Positions 1 through 13,336 of a stretch of DNA of 64,000 nt are shown here, piece by piece (position 1 is the first letter of the stretch; each line of letters begins with the position of its first letter). This DNA is from Torreya grandis (taxonomy: Eukaryota; Streptophyta; Pinopsida; Cupressales; Taxaceae), in contig JARHVA010000002.1 of NCBI GenBank assembly GCA_037957365.1, forward strand, positions 1,378,001-1,442,000. The letters run 5' to 3'. The notes under the pieces were generated by a model. It did no database searches, had not been told where the DNA came from, and saw nothing but the letters and a program-made list of their open reading frames with translations. Made by a program: the position numbers and the translations under genes.

Positions 1-1689
1 TTTAGGAATGATCATAAAATTTTAGGTCAACACTTGAATAAAAAGTGCATGAAACACAATTTTAGGCCTTCTGTAGCTCACAAAATGAGGTATAAAACTT
101 GAGAAGCACTTTCAAATGTTCATTGGAATGCATAACCTCTACATGGTATTATGATATATTAAGGAGAGATGGGTAAGGGTCCTAGCTAAAATATCTAGGA
201 ATTAGTTTTGGATTCAAGATGTAGTCCCTTATGAATAACCATTAACACCAAAACCTATGTTAAACCTCTATAAAACCCTAATAAGGACCCAATGTGAAAT
301 ATATTGTTCAAATAAGCTCATAATAAATTAAAATGACTATAAAATATATTGGATCATGTATTGAACTCTCCCATGTACCTCTAAGTGGTGATTGTTAGTC
401 ATATGAGAAAGAAAATGTACAGATATAGGCTTATTTGTCAAGAAGTTATTGTAGCTCTCAAAATTTGTATTAGTCAAAGAAAAAAAATGGATGAGAGAAG
501 AAGATAGAGACTCATTTCTCATGTACATGATGATTTATAGATAGGTTCTATATATAAAATGTTCTAATTTGGTCATCCAAGTTAGCTAGTTGTAGACAGA
601 CCTAATAGTGCAAATAGTACAAAACCTAAGCAGAGATGAGAAGATGGCTTTAATGGTTTTAGCATATCATGTTGATATAAAAAATTGAATTAATATTTTA
701 TTTATTACTTTTAAGTCATGTTCATGTTTGGAATAAATTTTGGAGGTCAATGATTATGGTGAAAAAGTTACTCACAAAATGACTTGTCTAGTTTAGACAA
801 GACTACATGATATAAGGTTAAGAAATTTGTCTACAAGACCAATATTTTACATTGTACTATACAAAATTTATATTTTAGATTGGTATAGAGATATAATAAT
901 ACCATTTACATGCATTAATAGTCATTACAAGTGTCTACTCAAATGTTTGAGGACTAAGTCACCATGACAAGTTTTTGAGGCAAATTGGCAGTTCTAAGTG
1001 AGTGAGTTACAGAGATGTTCTTGAGCCTTTATCTCCTGAGTGAAAGTTTTCCAATTATTTGGTGATTAAATTGAGGTCATGGATAAACTATATACATATT
1101 TAATTTGTCATAGTTTATTATCCTAAGGTTTTTTAGGCTTAATTTTTTCAAGATAAACTTTTGACGTACACAGGCCTAATAGGACAGTTTGTCCTAAAAG
1201 AGCTCTCATGGTATTAGCGAAGAAGATAGGTCTAACTAAAGATGGATGAGGTAAGTAGAGTTCATTAACTAAGTGATTTAATTTTTTTTATTGTTGGATA
1301 AGGCCATCTAATCCCAAGAGGATCAATATTTTATACTAATAAGATACACCTAATGCAATTAGGTCTCTATGAGACCTAAAAGAGAAATGAGGCCTAATTG
1401 AGTTGTTGTAGACCAAAAGGGGTTTGAAGTTTATTTGAATCATGTTCATAATATTTTTTAAGACATATTATATGGCTGACCTAAGATTTTAAATATGTTT
1501 GGCTGACTAACTGGTCTGTAACCATGAGTATAGTATATATACAAGATAATTTAGGCCTATTTGAAGTATGCAACATAAGAGAAAAAAATATTTCATGGAT
1601 GAGCATAAGGATGTCTTGAAAAGAAACCATAATATAAAATAATAGGTGTGGTGATAAAAATACATGAGGTGACTAAGTTAGATCTGAGT
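1..1689. other. AT-rich sequence, no gene seen
   Basis: No open frame of convincing length or recognisable motif was found on either strand. The right part may belong to the body of the Copia-like LTR that ends at 2,030, but I could not find that LTR's start. Confidence 0.4.
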
Positions 1690-2030
1690 CATTTAGGGAT
1701 TTGGTTCTTCCTTGAAAGTAGGTGCTTGTTAAGGCTTAGTCAAGTGGGTGTTTGGTTTCATTGGGGTTAGTGCTCCAAGTTGAGTCGGTGCTCAATATAA
1801 TTTGGTATTTTATTTTATATGACTATTTTCCATTTATAGAGATCATAGTGGGTTTTCTTCCCCTTGAGGATTTCCTACTCATATATGTGTTATCTTGTCT
1901 GAATGATTCTTTATACTTTGCTAGATCTCAATGTTGTTTTTAGAGTTCATGAATGATTGTGCATAATTGAAAGAAAGTTTTTAAAACATTGATTCACCCC
2001 CCATCCCTCTCATTTATTATGCTTCCAACA
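1690..2030 (+). mobile_element. 3' part of a Copia-like LTR
   Basis: The stretch ccccttgaggatttcctac (1860-1878), followed about 100 bases later by attcacccccc and an end in ccaaca at 2030, matches the usual layout of the R-U5 end of plant Ty1/copia LTRs. No primer-binding site complementary to initiator tRNA-Met (tggtatcagagc) follows the ca end. It is therefore probably a 3' LTR or a solo LTR rather than a 5' LTR. The left boundary was not found. Recognition rests on family memory, not on a second LTR copy in the window. Confidence 0.42.
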
Positions 2031-4207
2031 CAAATCCCTTTCCATTTATTCATTTATAAATATAGATAAGGTTTTACCTAGGCTAGTTGACTTACCATCT
2101 TTGAGCAAGGCATTATTGTTATCTTCATCATCACCTAATTCGCTACTTTGTATACAAATTTTTCACTTTCATAGTTTTTTGAAATGTTTTCCTTCCATAG
2201 GACTTCTTAAAATAAGGGATTTTTACTAGTACCTTCCCTTCTTTCCTCATTGTCTACCAAATCTTCTGTAGTGTTCTAACTAGGGTCATATTCAACACCC
2301 TCCACAAAAGTGACTAAACCATTAATATTACCATCCTTTAAAAATTTTGAAAACTCAAAATCATCCCTTCCAAATTTTTCTATTACACTACCTCATAAAT
2401 GCAATAAAATCCCACTTTCTCCTAAAGTCTCACTAGCACATAAAATAATGCAAAGATAGGTCGGGGAAAACAAATAAGACACCAAGTAAAAAAATAGAAA
2501 AAAGACCCAAGCCACTCACAAAAAACCATATAAGGGGGACCATGCACAAACATCAACCAAGGAAGATGAACATGTAACAAATAGAGTAAGGGAACCAAGG
2601 TATCAAAGAGTCAATGAAGAGATCTTGAAACATCAATAATAGAGGATGACTTTTCACCTTCCCATTTGTAGAGCTTCAAACCTCTCCCTCTTTACTAGTG
2701 TTTTACTTATTATATGGCCTTTTAAAACTTTAGTTTTTCATTTTCACTCATTTCATCTTCTTATTTTAAAAATCTTCTTGCCTTGGTGAAATGAAACCTA
2801 CATAAGGCAATAATTTCATTGCCTTTGAAATTTTTATTTTTTTTTTCGCAAAATTAAATTTTCACACATCTTTGAGGATTTTAGTTGCATTTTTTATTGA
2901 TTTATATTGAGTTTTCCTTATTTATTTATTAGTTCACTCTTATTCTTTTTTTTTTCAATCTCCATCACCTTGAATTTAACTTGACCAAGCTCCTAGTTAG
3001 CATTCAATTAACTCTAAGTCACAACTTATTCTTTATCATTATAATTATTTCATTTTTATGAGAAATTCATATTTGAATTTTGTATGATAAATTGAATTTA
3101 TAATTTTTTAGAGCTATAATAAACATGTTTTGTTTTGGAGAAACTTTTCCTTTGTCTGTACTCATCTTCTAGTCATTTTATCAAGTTTTGGAGAAGGGAA
3201 TTTAATGAACATGCAACCCATTCTTTGAGGTTCATGAATATGTCTAGCCACAACCTAATTAATTAATTATTCAAATTTGAGTCTTTTTTATTTCATTCTT
3301 TTCTCATCCCTCTTTTCATATATTTACCAAGGTCATCATAGAGCAAAGGAGCTAGCTACTTGATGATTAGAGACTCACACCAACTATTATTCACCTTTAG
3401 TTGATCTCAACATTGGTAAAGTTGGAAGATTTTATTTCTATTTTGATTCAATTATGTTTTTATTATATTATTTATTATAATAGATTTTAAATTTTAATAT
3501 ATTCAAAAAAATTAAAAGAAAACAAATTATCTTTTTTTTCTTCTTTTGCATTGAAAAAAAGTAGTTTCATTTCCTTAGTTGCACTTGCATACCAAAATAT
3601 TAAAGAACAATAGTCTTTGCATCAAATATAAGATATATTAGGTGTGAATCTCATAATTAGTTACAAATTTTTTTTAAAAAAATCATTTTTATCTTATCAC
3701 ATATCCACAAACAAAACACCAACAAACACACACATCTAAAGCTATAAAATTTAGCAAATGAAAGTTTGCATTTTAGAACTAGTTGGTTCATTTGCATGAT
3801 AAATAAACATATTTTGAATCATTAATAAATAATTCCAAGTTTACATTCATTTATCCATACACCATTTAGTCTCACCAACAATAATAAAAAAGATTCAAAA
3901 CTTGTGTTCCTTTTTGCATATCTAGATTAGATTATGAAAACATAGAGGTTGTATTTCACAAATCCAATCTAAGTTTTAGATATAATTATTCATTTGCATA
4001 CTTAAATTGCATATTAATTTTTCATTTTTTTTCATTGAAATAAAAAACAAAATATCATTCATTTATTTTATATAGGTGAAACTTTGCATGCATAAATTAA
4101 ATAAAAAAGTCAAAATCACTAAGCTACATTGTTCATTTAATTTTCAATTTTATTAGTAGTACACTCTTAGAAACTCCATATATATATATATAACATTTCC
4201 TTTCCTA
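2031..4207. other. Unassigned AT-rich region with a weak coding-like remnant
   Basis: The minus strand between about 2,050 and 2,460 reads as an acidic, coding-like peptide broken by stops and frame changes, but I do not recognise the family. The rest (2,460-4,207) is AT-rich, with oligo-A and oligo-T runs and no supported gene. Confidence 0.3.
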
Positions 4208-4756
4208 TTTTTTTTATTAATCATAAATGGCTTTGAAAGGGACCATACCCAATACCAAAAGGCTCAAAAGCTAGATAGAACATGGAAACCCATAATCAAA
4301 AAAGGCCCAAAGACCAGATAAAACATAAGAATAAAAGAGGGCTCAAAAAGAGTGGGGACCAACACCCAGCTACAAAAAAGAACAACAACTAGAAAAGATA
4401 AAAGAGAGAAAAAATAGGGATAAACCTAAAAGATAACAACCCCAAAACTACAAAACAATAATAACTTCATAGCATCAAAAAAAATAAGCTTCACTTACTG
4501 AACTTGTTGAAGTTATTCTTGAGTCCCTCCAAACCATTAAATAGATTAAGAATAGTAGTTTGAGAAGGGTATGTCATGTCAATGGTGGTTAGAGAATAAT
4601 TTTTCTCAGTGTCACCCTTCTACAAGCTTGGATGCAAGTTTTTAAGGGTGCAAACTTACCTAACTTGAAACTCTAGGAACTCTAGAATGGCTTGTTGCAT
4701 GTCCATATGATCATTTTGTCTGCTTCTAATATGATTCACAGTGTCTTCCAAGGCTT

Positions 4757-5800
4757 TCATTCTTTTGAAAATGTCTTCTTAGTCCCAAAAATGGAGTAAA
4801 TATCCACCTTCTTCTTGCCCTTATCAATAATATTGTTGAGATATGTAACCTCCTTTCTAAGCTCAGTGGTCCTTACTTCCAGTTGCATAACTTGGGATTT
4901 GATTCCAAGTTCCTTGAGATTATGATGAAAGGGATCAGTATCCATAGTAGCATGTCCCATGTCAAGGAGACTCTCTGCAATGGTAATTTCCTTTCCCATG
5001 AAAAAGATAAGGTCTAGACCTTTGCATTTATCACTACTTCTAATCGCCCTCTTAGGAGGAGGAGAAGGTAAGACATGAGATCTAGGATTCTTAGTCTTAA
5101 CCCTTCTCTAAGCAAGAGGTTTAGATAGGAAAGGGGAGGAATAATGTGAGCTGGAATGTTATCCAAGATAATGTGGTAGTATTGATGTAAAAGAAAAATA
5201 ACCCCTTCATGAAGAGGCAGGGCATGCTTTTGTGAATAAAAATCATGAATAGAGGCTTCTATGGAATGAAAAATATAATAAGGGAGACTAACCCTTAGAC
5301 ATTTATGTAAATGGTTCAGAAGGACTAGATGATGAAGTGGTGGAGTGTTATATCTACCTTCTAAATTCACATACCTCACCAGCATACCAACCACCTCATC
5401 AAAAGGAGCAAGGAGAGAGGAACACACAATACCAGCTTTGACAAAAGTCAAGGCATTAATTTTTAAACCTTCTAGAAGTCTTTTCTCCTCCACAACCTTA
5501 TAAAATTTATTTTGAAGAACTTTAATCCATCCTTTCTAAGACCAGTTATAGATGCAATGAGATATTCCATGATAAATAAGGTCTTACCTCTATAGATGAC
5601 AACCTTATTCTTCCAATTATTGGCAAAAGAGACAGAAATGTGGTTGTCATGTCCCTTAATCTTATGCATGAAGCTTGTGAATCCTCCCACATTTAAATCC
5701 CTCCAAATTTCTTCATTTTCCTTCCAATTTGGGTCACATAAGGGATCAAAATGGCATGGAGCACCAGCCAAGGTGTTGAACCAAGTTCACATCACAAGAG
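4757..5800 (-). pseudogene. Third coding-like block of the LINE, downstream of RNase H
   Basis: Three overlapping or adjacent open frames (5,771-5,472, 5,493-5,014 and 4,999-4,757, minus strand) join by frameshift into one coding-like stretch of roughly 330 codons. The first part contains FDPLCDPNW, WRDLNVGGF and a closing ITGLRKDGLKFFK segment. The last part (QLEVRTTELRKEV) looks like a coiled coil. The ITGL-x3-G-x-KFFK pattern recalls transposon-linked plant hypothetical proteins, but I cannot name a function. The apparent starts at 5,771 (TTG) and 5,493 (GTG) are not ATG, and a TGA lies upstream in frame, so the true start is unknown. It sits between the RNase H end (about 5,909) and the LINE A-tail (4,208), which suggests an ORF3 of the LINE. 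An independent insertion is the alternative. Confidence 0.5.
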
Positions 5801-5908
5801 TTCATAAAAAATAGCTAACAGACTGCTCCCATACTACCTTTACATAGCCCAAAACCTAAGAAAAATACAAAGCATAGAAGTCTAATGAAGTATGCCAATG
5901 GAATAATC

Positions 5909-8900
5909 TCAAAGAAGGTGTGTGAATTTCAAGTAAAGATTATCTTTCACATGAGTGATTAAAACCCCATAACATAGCTAATCATATCTAGATGCCCTTT
6001 CCTTATTAATGATGTCCTTAGTATTTTGAGGGATTTGGTCATGAGCAAACTAAAATTGAAATTGTTTATTAATCACCCCCATATTAGCAAAAGATTCTAC
6101 CACATGGTTAACTTCTTTATAGTTGTGACATATCTTATAACTAGAGAAGGCCCTATATATGCTAACACAATCCAAGATGAAGTCCCTAATATCCAACGAT
6201 TTAGATGAATACCATTGAGGTGATTAATGATATTCAAAGAATTACCTTCAATGATTATATTATTGATATGGAAATATTTTACTAACATGATCCTCCATAG
6301 AACAATAAGTGCCTCAGCTTAATGGTTGGATTGTATACCCATAGGCTTAGCATATGTAGTAATAAGATTACTTAAGTGATCCCTGATGATCCCACCTCCT
6401 CCTTTAGCTCCTGGGTTGCCTTTAGAGGCACCATCAAATTTTAGTTTGTACCAATTTGTTGGAGGAGGGATCCATTAAATAATAGATCTATCAATAGAGG
6501 TAGTTCTAATATGAAAATCACCAATAATGATATTCCAATTAGAAATAAATTTCTTCTCATCTTGAAGGAGATTTGATTTTTTAGAGGCTTGAACTTGAGC
6601 ACATTTTCTTGTGCATCAATAGAGATATATCTTATTAATTCTTAGAAGGAATTCTTGCAATCTCTACAAATAACCACATTCCTAGCCTTCCAAATCCTCT
6701 AGAGGGTGTGAGGGAAGATAAGTTTTCAAAAACATCTAAGTATGTTGTGTCTAAATGGAGTCTATCATTGCTCTTAGGCCTATAAAATATCTTCTAGAAA
6801 GGTCCCAGATAAGACCCCACAACTTGTTAGCATAAGATTTGTGTAAGAAAATGTGATGAATGTCCTCAATTGCTTCCCTACATAAGCATCACATGTTAGG
6901 CATAATAAAACCTCTTTTGATAATATTATCATTGGTGATAATCCTTTTAATGAGCACCATACATAAAAAGTGATTAATCTTAGGAATGAGCTCCTTTAAC
7001 CATATCCTTCTCTAATCAAAATTAGTGTGAGTATCTTTAGAAAATATTTGATAACCAGCTTTAATAGTATAATAACAATCAAAAGAGTTAACCTAAATAA
7101 GATCATCCCTAGGACTCAGCTAGCTAATTTGAATGTTATCAAAAATCTCTTGGAATGATGTCACCATATCTTTCAAATCAGGCCTATTATAATAAATAAT
7201 AAGAGTGAGGTCCTTCCATTGAAACTTACCATTATTTTAGTAAATATAATCACCAACTCTATCACCAGTATGGGAAGAAAGATAACTCTCTAAATGATTC
7301 CAAGAGTTATTTTACTATAAATTTTGAAAATTATCCCATCTATATTTCTAAAATAGAATATCCTTACCATCACCAAGTTTCCATTTAGAACCCTTCTCTA
7401 TATAACCCCTAATTTTGATGAGGTTTTTCCAAAAAATAGAGCCATTTGGAAGGTGCTCCTTAATAAGAAAGTTTGGAGAACATTGCTGACCTAAATACTT
7501 AGCTCTAATAATATTAGTCTAGGGTTGATCATCCTTTAATAATCACTAAACGATTTTCGAGATAAGATAAGCATTCATTATCCTAATGTTTTTAACACCC
7601 AGGTCCCCCATTTTATTTTGAGAACATGCTTTATCCCATGCCACAAGATGAAATTTATTCTCATTTTTAGTACCAGTCCAAAAAAGGTGCTTCTAGATCC
7701 TTTCAATTCTATCATACACAGCTGAAGGAATAAATAACATGGACATGATATAAATGGGAAGAATTTTCAAAGGACTCTTAATTAGAAAACACTTACTTGC
7801 ATTAGAAAGAACCACTCCTTTCCAGCTAGCAAGTTTATTTTGGAATTTATCAATAAGAGTGTTTCAAACTATCATAGAAACATTCCATGTACCTAAAAGA
7901 AGCTCCAAACAAGTAGTCAGGAGAGAGTTAATCCTACATCCTAGAATTTGAGAAATCTTCGTTTGCTAATTAGGAGGAGTGTTAAATAAAAATAAAGAAC
8001 TCTTTTCATAATTGATTTGTTGTCTGGAAGCTTCTTCATATAATTTAAGAATATGCCTCATCATTTTAGATTCCAAAATGTTAGCTAGAAGAATTAGAAT
8101 CATATCATCAGCAAATTATCGATGTGAAATAGTAAGATCCATAGAAGTGGTTCTAAAACCATTAATAATCCCCATATAAATTATTGTGGTAATAGATCTG
8201 CTAAGGCTATCCATCATAATAATAAACAAAAAGGGAGAAAGGGGGTCTTCTTGCTTGATACCTCTACTACTAAAAAAGAAACCCATGGGTGAACCATTAA
8301 CAATGATAGAAAATTTAGGAGTAGAAATGCATGAATTGATGATCTTTCTAAAATGAGAAGAAAATCCAAATTTCTCCAAAACCCTATCAAGGAACAACCA
8401 AGACACCTGTTTAAAGCTTTGTTCATATCCAATTTCATGACCATACCTACCTTTTTACTATTTTCCATGGAATGGATAGTCTCATCCACCACTACAACCC
8501 CATCTTTAATGAGTCTACCTTTGACAAAACCCCCTATTTTTTGGAAATTAGAATCGATAAGAGGGGTTGTAATCTCAAATCCAAAGTCGTAGTAAAAATT
8601 TTATACAACACATTGGTGAGACTAATGGGCCTAAAGTCCTTAAAATATTTGGCTCCAATTTTATTAGGTATTAACACTATGAAGGTGTTTTTGATCTCTT
8701 TAAGTAGGTTACCCATTATAAGAAATTAATTAGTGGATTTAAGCAAATCTGTTGAGCACATATCCCAAAAGTGTTAAAAGAAGAAGACTGAGAAACCATC
8801 AAGACATGGTCATTTGTCTCCTTCCATAGAGAAAACAACCTTATGTAATTCATCAAGAGTAGTAGGCTTAGTGATGCTAAGTAAATCATTTTCTGGGATG

Positions 8901-10190
8901 AGATTATTAGGAATTGAGTCCAACAAAGTAAAAATAGCCTCCTCAAAAAAGGGGGTATCATCATTCAACAAATTCATATAAAAAGACAAGGCCTCCTCTT
9001 TGATATTATCAGGATCCATGGTAATGGATCCATCTCTCAAAGAGACTTCAAAGATTTTATTATGGGATCTATGCGTAAGGGCAGTCATATGAAAAAAATT
9101 AGTATTTCGGTCACCTTCCTCAAGCCACAAGGCCCTAGATTTCTGTCTCTAGAAGGATTCTTACTGAGCACAAATATTATGGAAATCAAAGAGAATATCT
9201 TTTTCTAAATGGAAATCTTCAACATTCATACCTTTGGTATCTACCTTTTGTTTTAAATAAGATAATTCACCTTTGATCTGCTTCTTTTTTTGAAGATGTC
9301 TCCAAAAACATTTTGATTCTAAATTTTGACCTTTTTTTAAAACATTTTTAAGCTTTTAGATGAATCAAAATTAGGTTGTTCCCTCAACCTCCAGTGTCCA
9401 CCAATCTTGTATCCTATCCTTCAACTCTGGATGATCAAGACACATTTTTTGAAACTTAAAAGAGGTATGCCTAGATTTTGAAAAAAAAAATGGAGAGCAT
9501 AATGGGGTTATGATTAGACCCAATTCTGGGTTGAGAAGAAAGATGGAAATTTTGACTCAAAATCTAATCAATAGATATAAGGGCTCTATCAAGTCTAACT
9601 TAAATAAGCTCTTCTCCCAGCCTTATATTAGTCCATATGAATGGATTACCATGTAGATCCAAGTTAATGAGATTAGAGAAGTAAATAAACATTGAAAATT
9701 CATCCATGCCTACAAAAAAATTAGTGGAACCTCCCTTTTTCTCAGAGGGAGTGACAGGGGTATTAATGTCTCCCATGATCATCTAATGAAACTCAAGGTA
9801 ATGGATTCTAAAACTTTGTAGATCTACCCAGAGTTGTCTTATACCATAAAGAGTGTTGGGTGCATAGATGTTTGAAAACACCCAAACCAAGTTGTTATCA
9901 ATAGAGTGAAAAATAAGAGCAAGGTGATTATGAGAGGCAAAAATAACTTTACCATTCACAATTGTAGGATCTTAAAGAACAGCAATACCTCTAGAAGCAC
10001 CTTTCAAATCCACACTTACGATGTCAGCGTTATTCCAAAAAAACCTCTTGTTATTTTTTAATAATTCAGATCTCATCTTAGTCTCTTAGACCAAAAATAT
10101 AGAGGGTTTACTAGTTTTCCTTAATTCTTTAAGTGTTCTCTATTTAGCACCTCCATTGAGGCCTCTAATATCCCATGAGACTATCTTCAT
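5909..10190 (-). pseudogene. LINE ORF2: endonuclease-reverse transcriptase-RNase H (broken)
   Basis: ORF2 of an L1-type LINE nicks target DNA and copies the element RNA into it. An ATG at 10,190 opens MKIVSWDIRGLNGG, the classic start of the APE-type endonuclease. The motif GDINTPVTPSEKKGG follows near 9,775-9,725. The RT region begins with WLEEGDRNTNFFH near 9,128, then FRPISLTNVLYKI (about 8,630) and QEDPLSP (about 8,250). The catalytic FADD is at 8115-8104. A zinc-binding C/H segment lies near 6,900-6,830. RNase H starts with KLKFDGASKGNPGAKGGGG (about 6,450) and ends with a frameshifted H-x-YKEVNHVVESFAN block near 6,110-6,060. Many in-frame stops are present, including TAA directly before FADD (8118-8116) and inside RNase H (6321-6319). 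Non-functional. Confidence 0.87.
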
Positions 10191-11138
10191 CTAAAAAATT
10201 TTGAGTGATTGATTACTAGATGGGCCAAAGTCTTTTGTGTCCCATCTATAATATTTATTTTAGTTTATTTTATCCTTTGATCAGCGTTAGTTGGTCTACA
10301 TTTTGAAGTATTAGCCAATGTGTCTGCAATCCTTTTACTTGATCTAGTGATTCTAGAACAAGAGGTTTCCCAATTATCAAGTTTCTTATTTTTATCTAGA
10401 TACAAGGCATTTGATTCTATAAAATTAGGAGATAAGACATTGGTGCTATCAGTAAGGGTGTAATTTTGAGTAGGATTTAATTCTCCTTCCCTATCTAAGC
10501 ATGTTTGGGATAATCCTTACTTAGTTGCCACATCAACCAGATATACCTATGTAGAAGTTGTAATCAAGTTGCTAAATAGTTTTTCTTTGACTATTTTAGG
10601 ATGCCCATGAGGAACATTATCAAGAGGCTTATCTGGAGATCTAGACTTAGGTGTCTTGGGTAAGTTGTTTTGATCATTGATCAATTTCTTTAACTATTAT
10701 CATAAGAACACCTTGATCAGACTGAAGAGATGCTTGGAGATATTGCATGAGGAGATATATCATAGCAAAGGATATATTCAAACTATTTATTTGATGTTAT
10801 CCAATAGGAATGGATATACCTTCATCTAAAACCCTCTACTCTATCCCAAAATCCCCACATGATGGCTATCCAAATGGTTCTTCTGATCTTATTTAGGGAT
10901 AGCTTTGTCTGAGATTTGTGTAAGATGAATGTAAACCATGTTGCTTCTTTCATCAATTTGATGATGTAGCTTCACAGGTCTATCTTCCCCTTCTTCCTCA
11001 ACTCTCTATGTTTTAGAAGAGTTCTTCATTCCCTCTTTTTTGTTGTGGTGTTTTGGATCTCCAAAGCATTCTGCACATAGAAGGCTTTTTAATAGGGGTT
11101 TTGAATGACCCCCCTTTATTTTGTTTGTTATTTAGAAT

Positions 11139-11835
11139 TTAGGGTGAATTTTTATAATCCTTAAAATCATGAGGTCCCTTGTTCTTATGGATTTGGGCAG
11201 CTGGGTTTACCTTCTCAAAATGTTCAACACATTTGGAAACTTCAGGGTTCACAACCATCTTTAGCTCATCATTAGGTTCCTTAGATTTGGTACATTTTCT
11301 AGTTAAATGCCCAATTTTGTGACACTTGGAGCATCTCATCTCAAATGTCTCATATTTTATCATCTGCTTCTATGGACCCACTTTGGATTGGAGCATAATA
11401 TGATCAGGTAGTTCATTATCTATGTCTAAGGAGACACAAAATTGAGCATAAGATAGCTTGGATCTAGCCTTAGTTGGGTTACCAACTCCAACTAGAGATC
11501 TTATAGATCTAGTAATATTTAGAAGGATCTCCTCATCCCAGTATTGTAGAGGTAAGCTTGGTATTTTACACCAGATAGGGATGGTGTTTATATTTTCCAA
11601 AATAGGATTAAAACTAGGGTACCATCTTTTGATAAAGAGACCCATATTACCCATGCACTATGGCCCACCTAATAAGATAGAATCTAAATATTCTTGAAGG
11701 TTGAACCTAATCAGGAAGAAGCCTCTAGCCATGGCCAACAAGACCGTGCCACCTTTAGGTTTCCATCTTCTAAAAGCCCATTTCTTGATATTGTTAACAT
11801 TAGGCTTAGAGCCCAAAAACTTCCCCATTAGTTCC
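11139..11835 (-). pseudogene. LINE ORF1: DUF4283 domain plus CCHC zinc knuckle (broken)
   Basis: ORF1 proteins of plant L1 LINEs bind element RNA. The DUF4283 part begins with MGKFLGSKPNVNNIKKW (about 11,832) and runs through GFFLIRFNLQEYLDS to IPIWCKIPSLPLQYWDEE (about 11,560). It is followed by a CX2CX4HX4C knuckle, CSKCHKIGHLTRKC (about 11,330-11,290), and a basic, lysine-rich tail. In-frame stops separate the first DUF4283 segment from the second (about 11,655) and the second from the knuckle (11,370). The region 10,200-11,139, which should hold the variable C-terminus of ORF1, is too decayed to define. N-terminal sequence probably extends to about 12,000. Confidence 0.83.
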
Positions 11836-12050
11836 AATGTATGGTATAATGTAAACTCACTTCAGGGATTTAAATATTAATAACTCCCTTGTCATCTCAA
11901 GAGCTTAATAAAACCAAAAAAATGTGCCCATGAGTGGACCCAGAGATGGTTAGCTTGTCTAGGGGTTTTTTGAAAAGTCCCACCCATATGCCTAATCTTA
12001 TCACATGCTCTTTCTTAGAATATTATTATGTAGGGTTGGCAGATCAAAGA

Positions 12051-13336
12051 TCAGGTCTATCCTTAGTGTATTTTTATTTCAATAATTAGTGTAGTTTTAT
12101 TTCTATTTTCAAAACTTTATCAAAAACACAAAAAAACTTGAACCAAACCTCATCAAGTTTAACATTAGTACAAAACCTTTCTTCCAACCTTCTAAAATAG
12201 AAAATACATCTTTAGAAATACATCAATATAATCTATATGCTTCCACATTCCAAACTAGCTTTCCTTCACAATTAGATGATGCTCCCTTAGTGACCTTGCC
12301 TCCCTAGAGTACCAACTCCAATACTAGTAGGTAGCCTTCAGAGAGACCCCTCTACATCCTAACATGTCAAGTTAACAACCTTCAGGTCCAAGTTTCCCCC
12401 TCCCTTTTATATATCCTTGGGTATATCCTCATCTTATTTCTTTCACTTTATGGATGACATTGGCCAATTAGATTTAGCTTGATCGTATAAACCAAATGCC
12501 TAGGGTGATTCAACCCAATTTTTCTCAATTTTTTGAGCCAAGTATCAATAAAGAACTCCATTACTTTATCCCCACCCATACCAAGGGTTCTTGGCATTCC
12601 ATTTCTTCTAAATTCACCACTCTAAATGAGAAGTATGATGTTAGTGAGATATTTTTATATTTACATGAGCATCTCTTATCACTGATCATTCAAAACCCCT
12701 TTATTATACCTTAACCCAACTAAATAGTGCTTTTATCCCTTCCCACTCAAATCTTTCAACCAGAATAATTCAGCTAACCAATTCCCTATACTATTCATCC
12801 CACTATTCATTCATCAATTTTATCAGCTAGACCTTGAGAAGTTGATTATGTGAAGGTCAATGTGTTTATTTTTTAGTCTACAAGTCCTAGATGGATATTC
12901 CAATGGAAATGGACTATAAATCCTATATAATGATTCAAGGTTTGCACCTAGTCTAGGAAAGAATGTTGTAAGTTAATTTTAAAGTTTAATTTGTAATTCA
13001 TTTCCCTAGAGGCTTTCCCTGATGGGCTAATGTTTTTGGCATCTCTAATGGGATCAATAATTTGACCTAAGCATGTGTTGAAAAATAGTCATAACTAGTA
13101 TCATCTATGTTAATAGTAGTAATGAGATTTCCCCCATGGTGCTTATCCTCATCCTAAAACACAGGCAAGGAATAAAAATATAAAATTATATAAGAGTGAG
13201 AAGGTGAGTGATGTGCCTTAGCCTTTGATTTATTCTTTTTCTTATATTTATCTTTGTCATGATCAAGAATAGACTCTTTAAATAAATCTAGCTTTTAATT
13301 AGGAGTGGAAAGTGGAGAGTCCAAAGGAAGATGGCT
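12051..13336. other. Left flank of the nested LTR elements, no intact gene
   Basis: No conserved domain is clear. On the minus strand near 13,320-13,210 a lysine- and histidine-rich stretch (DHDKDKYKKKNKSKAKA) resembles the basic tail of a retrotransposon gag. It could be the continuation of the gag fragment found at 35.75-36.48 kb on the other side of the outer insertion. A short plus-strand frame at 12,496-12,714 is unrecognised. Confidence 0.3.

Larger units (their letters stand above)
4208..12050 (-). mobile_element. L1-type LINE, long and decayed
   Basis: A plant L1-clade LINE read right to left. ORF1 (DUF4283 plus zinc knuckle) lies near 11.1-12.0 kb, ORF2 (endonuclease, RT, zinc-binding region, RNase H) runs 10,190 to about 5,909, and a further coding-like block lies at 5,800-4,757. 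On the minus strand the element ends in a short A-tail, seen as a T-run at 4208-4215, preceded by a ggtccctttc motif typical of plant LINE 3' ends. Order and spacing are those of one nearly full-length element of about 7.8 kb. Premature stops and frameshifts are frequent, so it is not active. The 5' boundary near 12,050 is approximate and no target-site duplication was identified. Confidence 0.85.
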
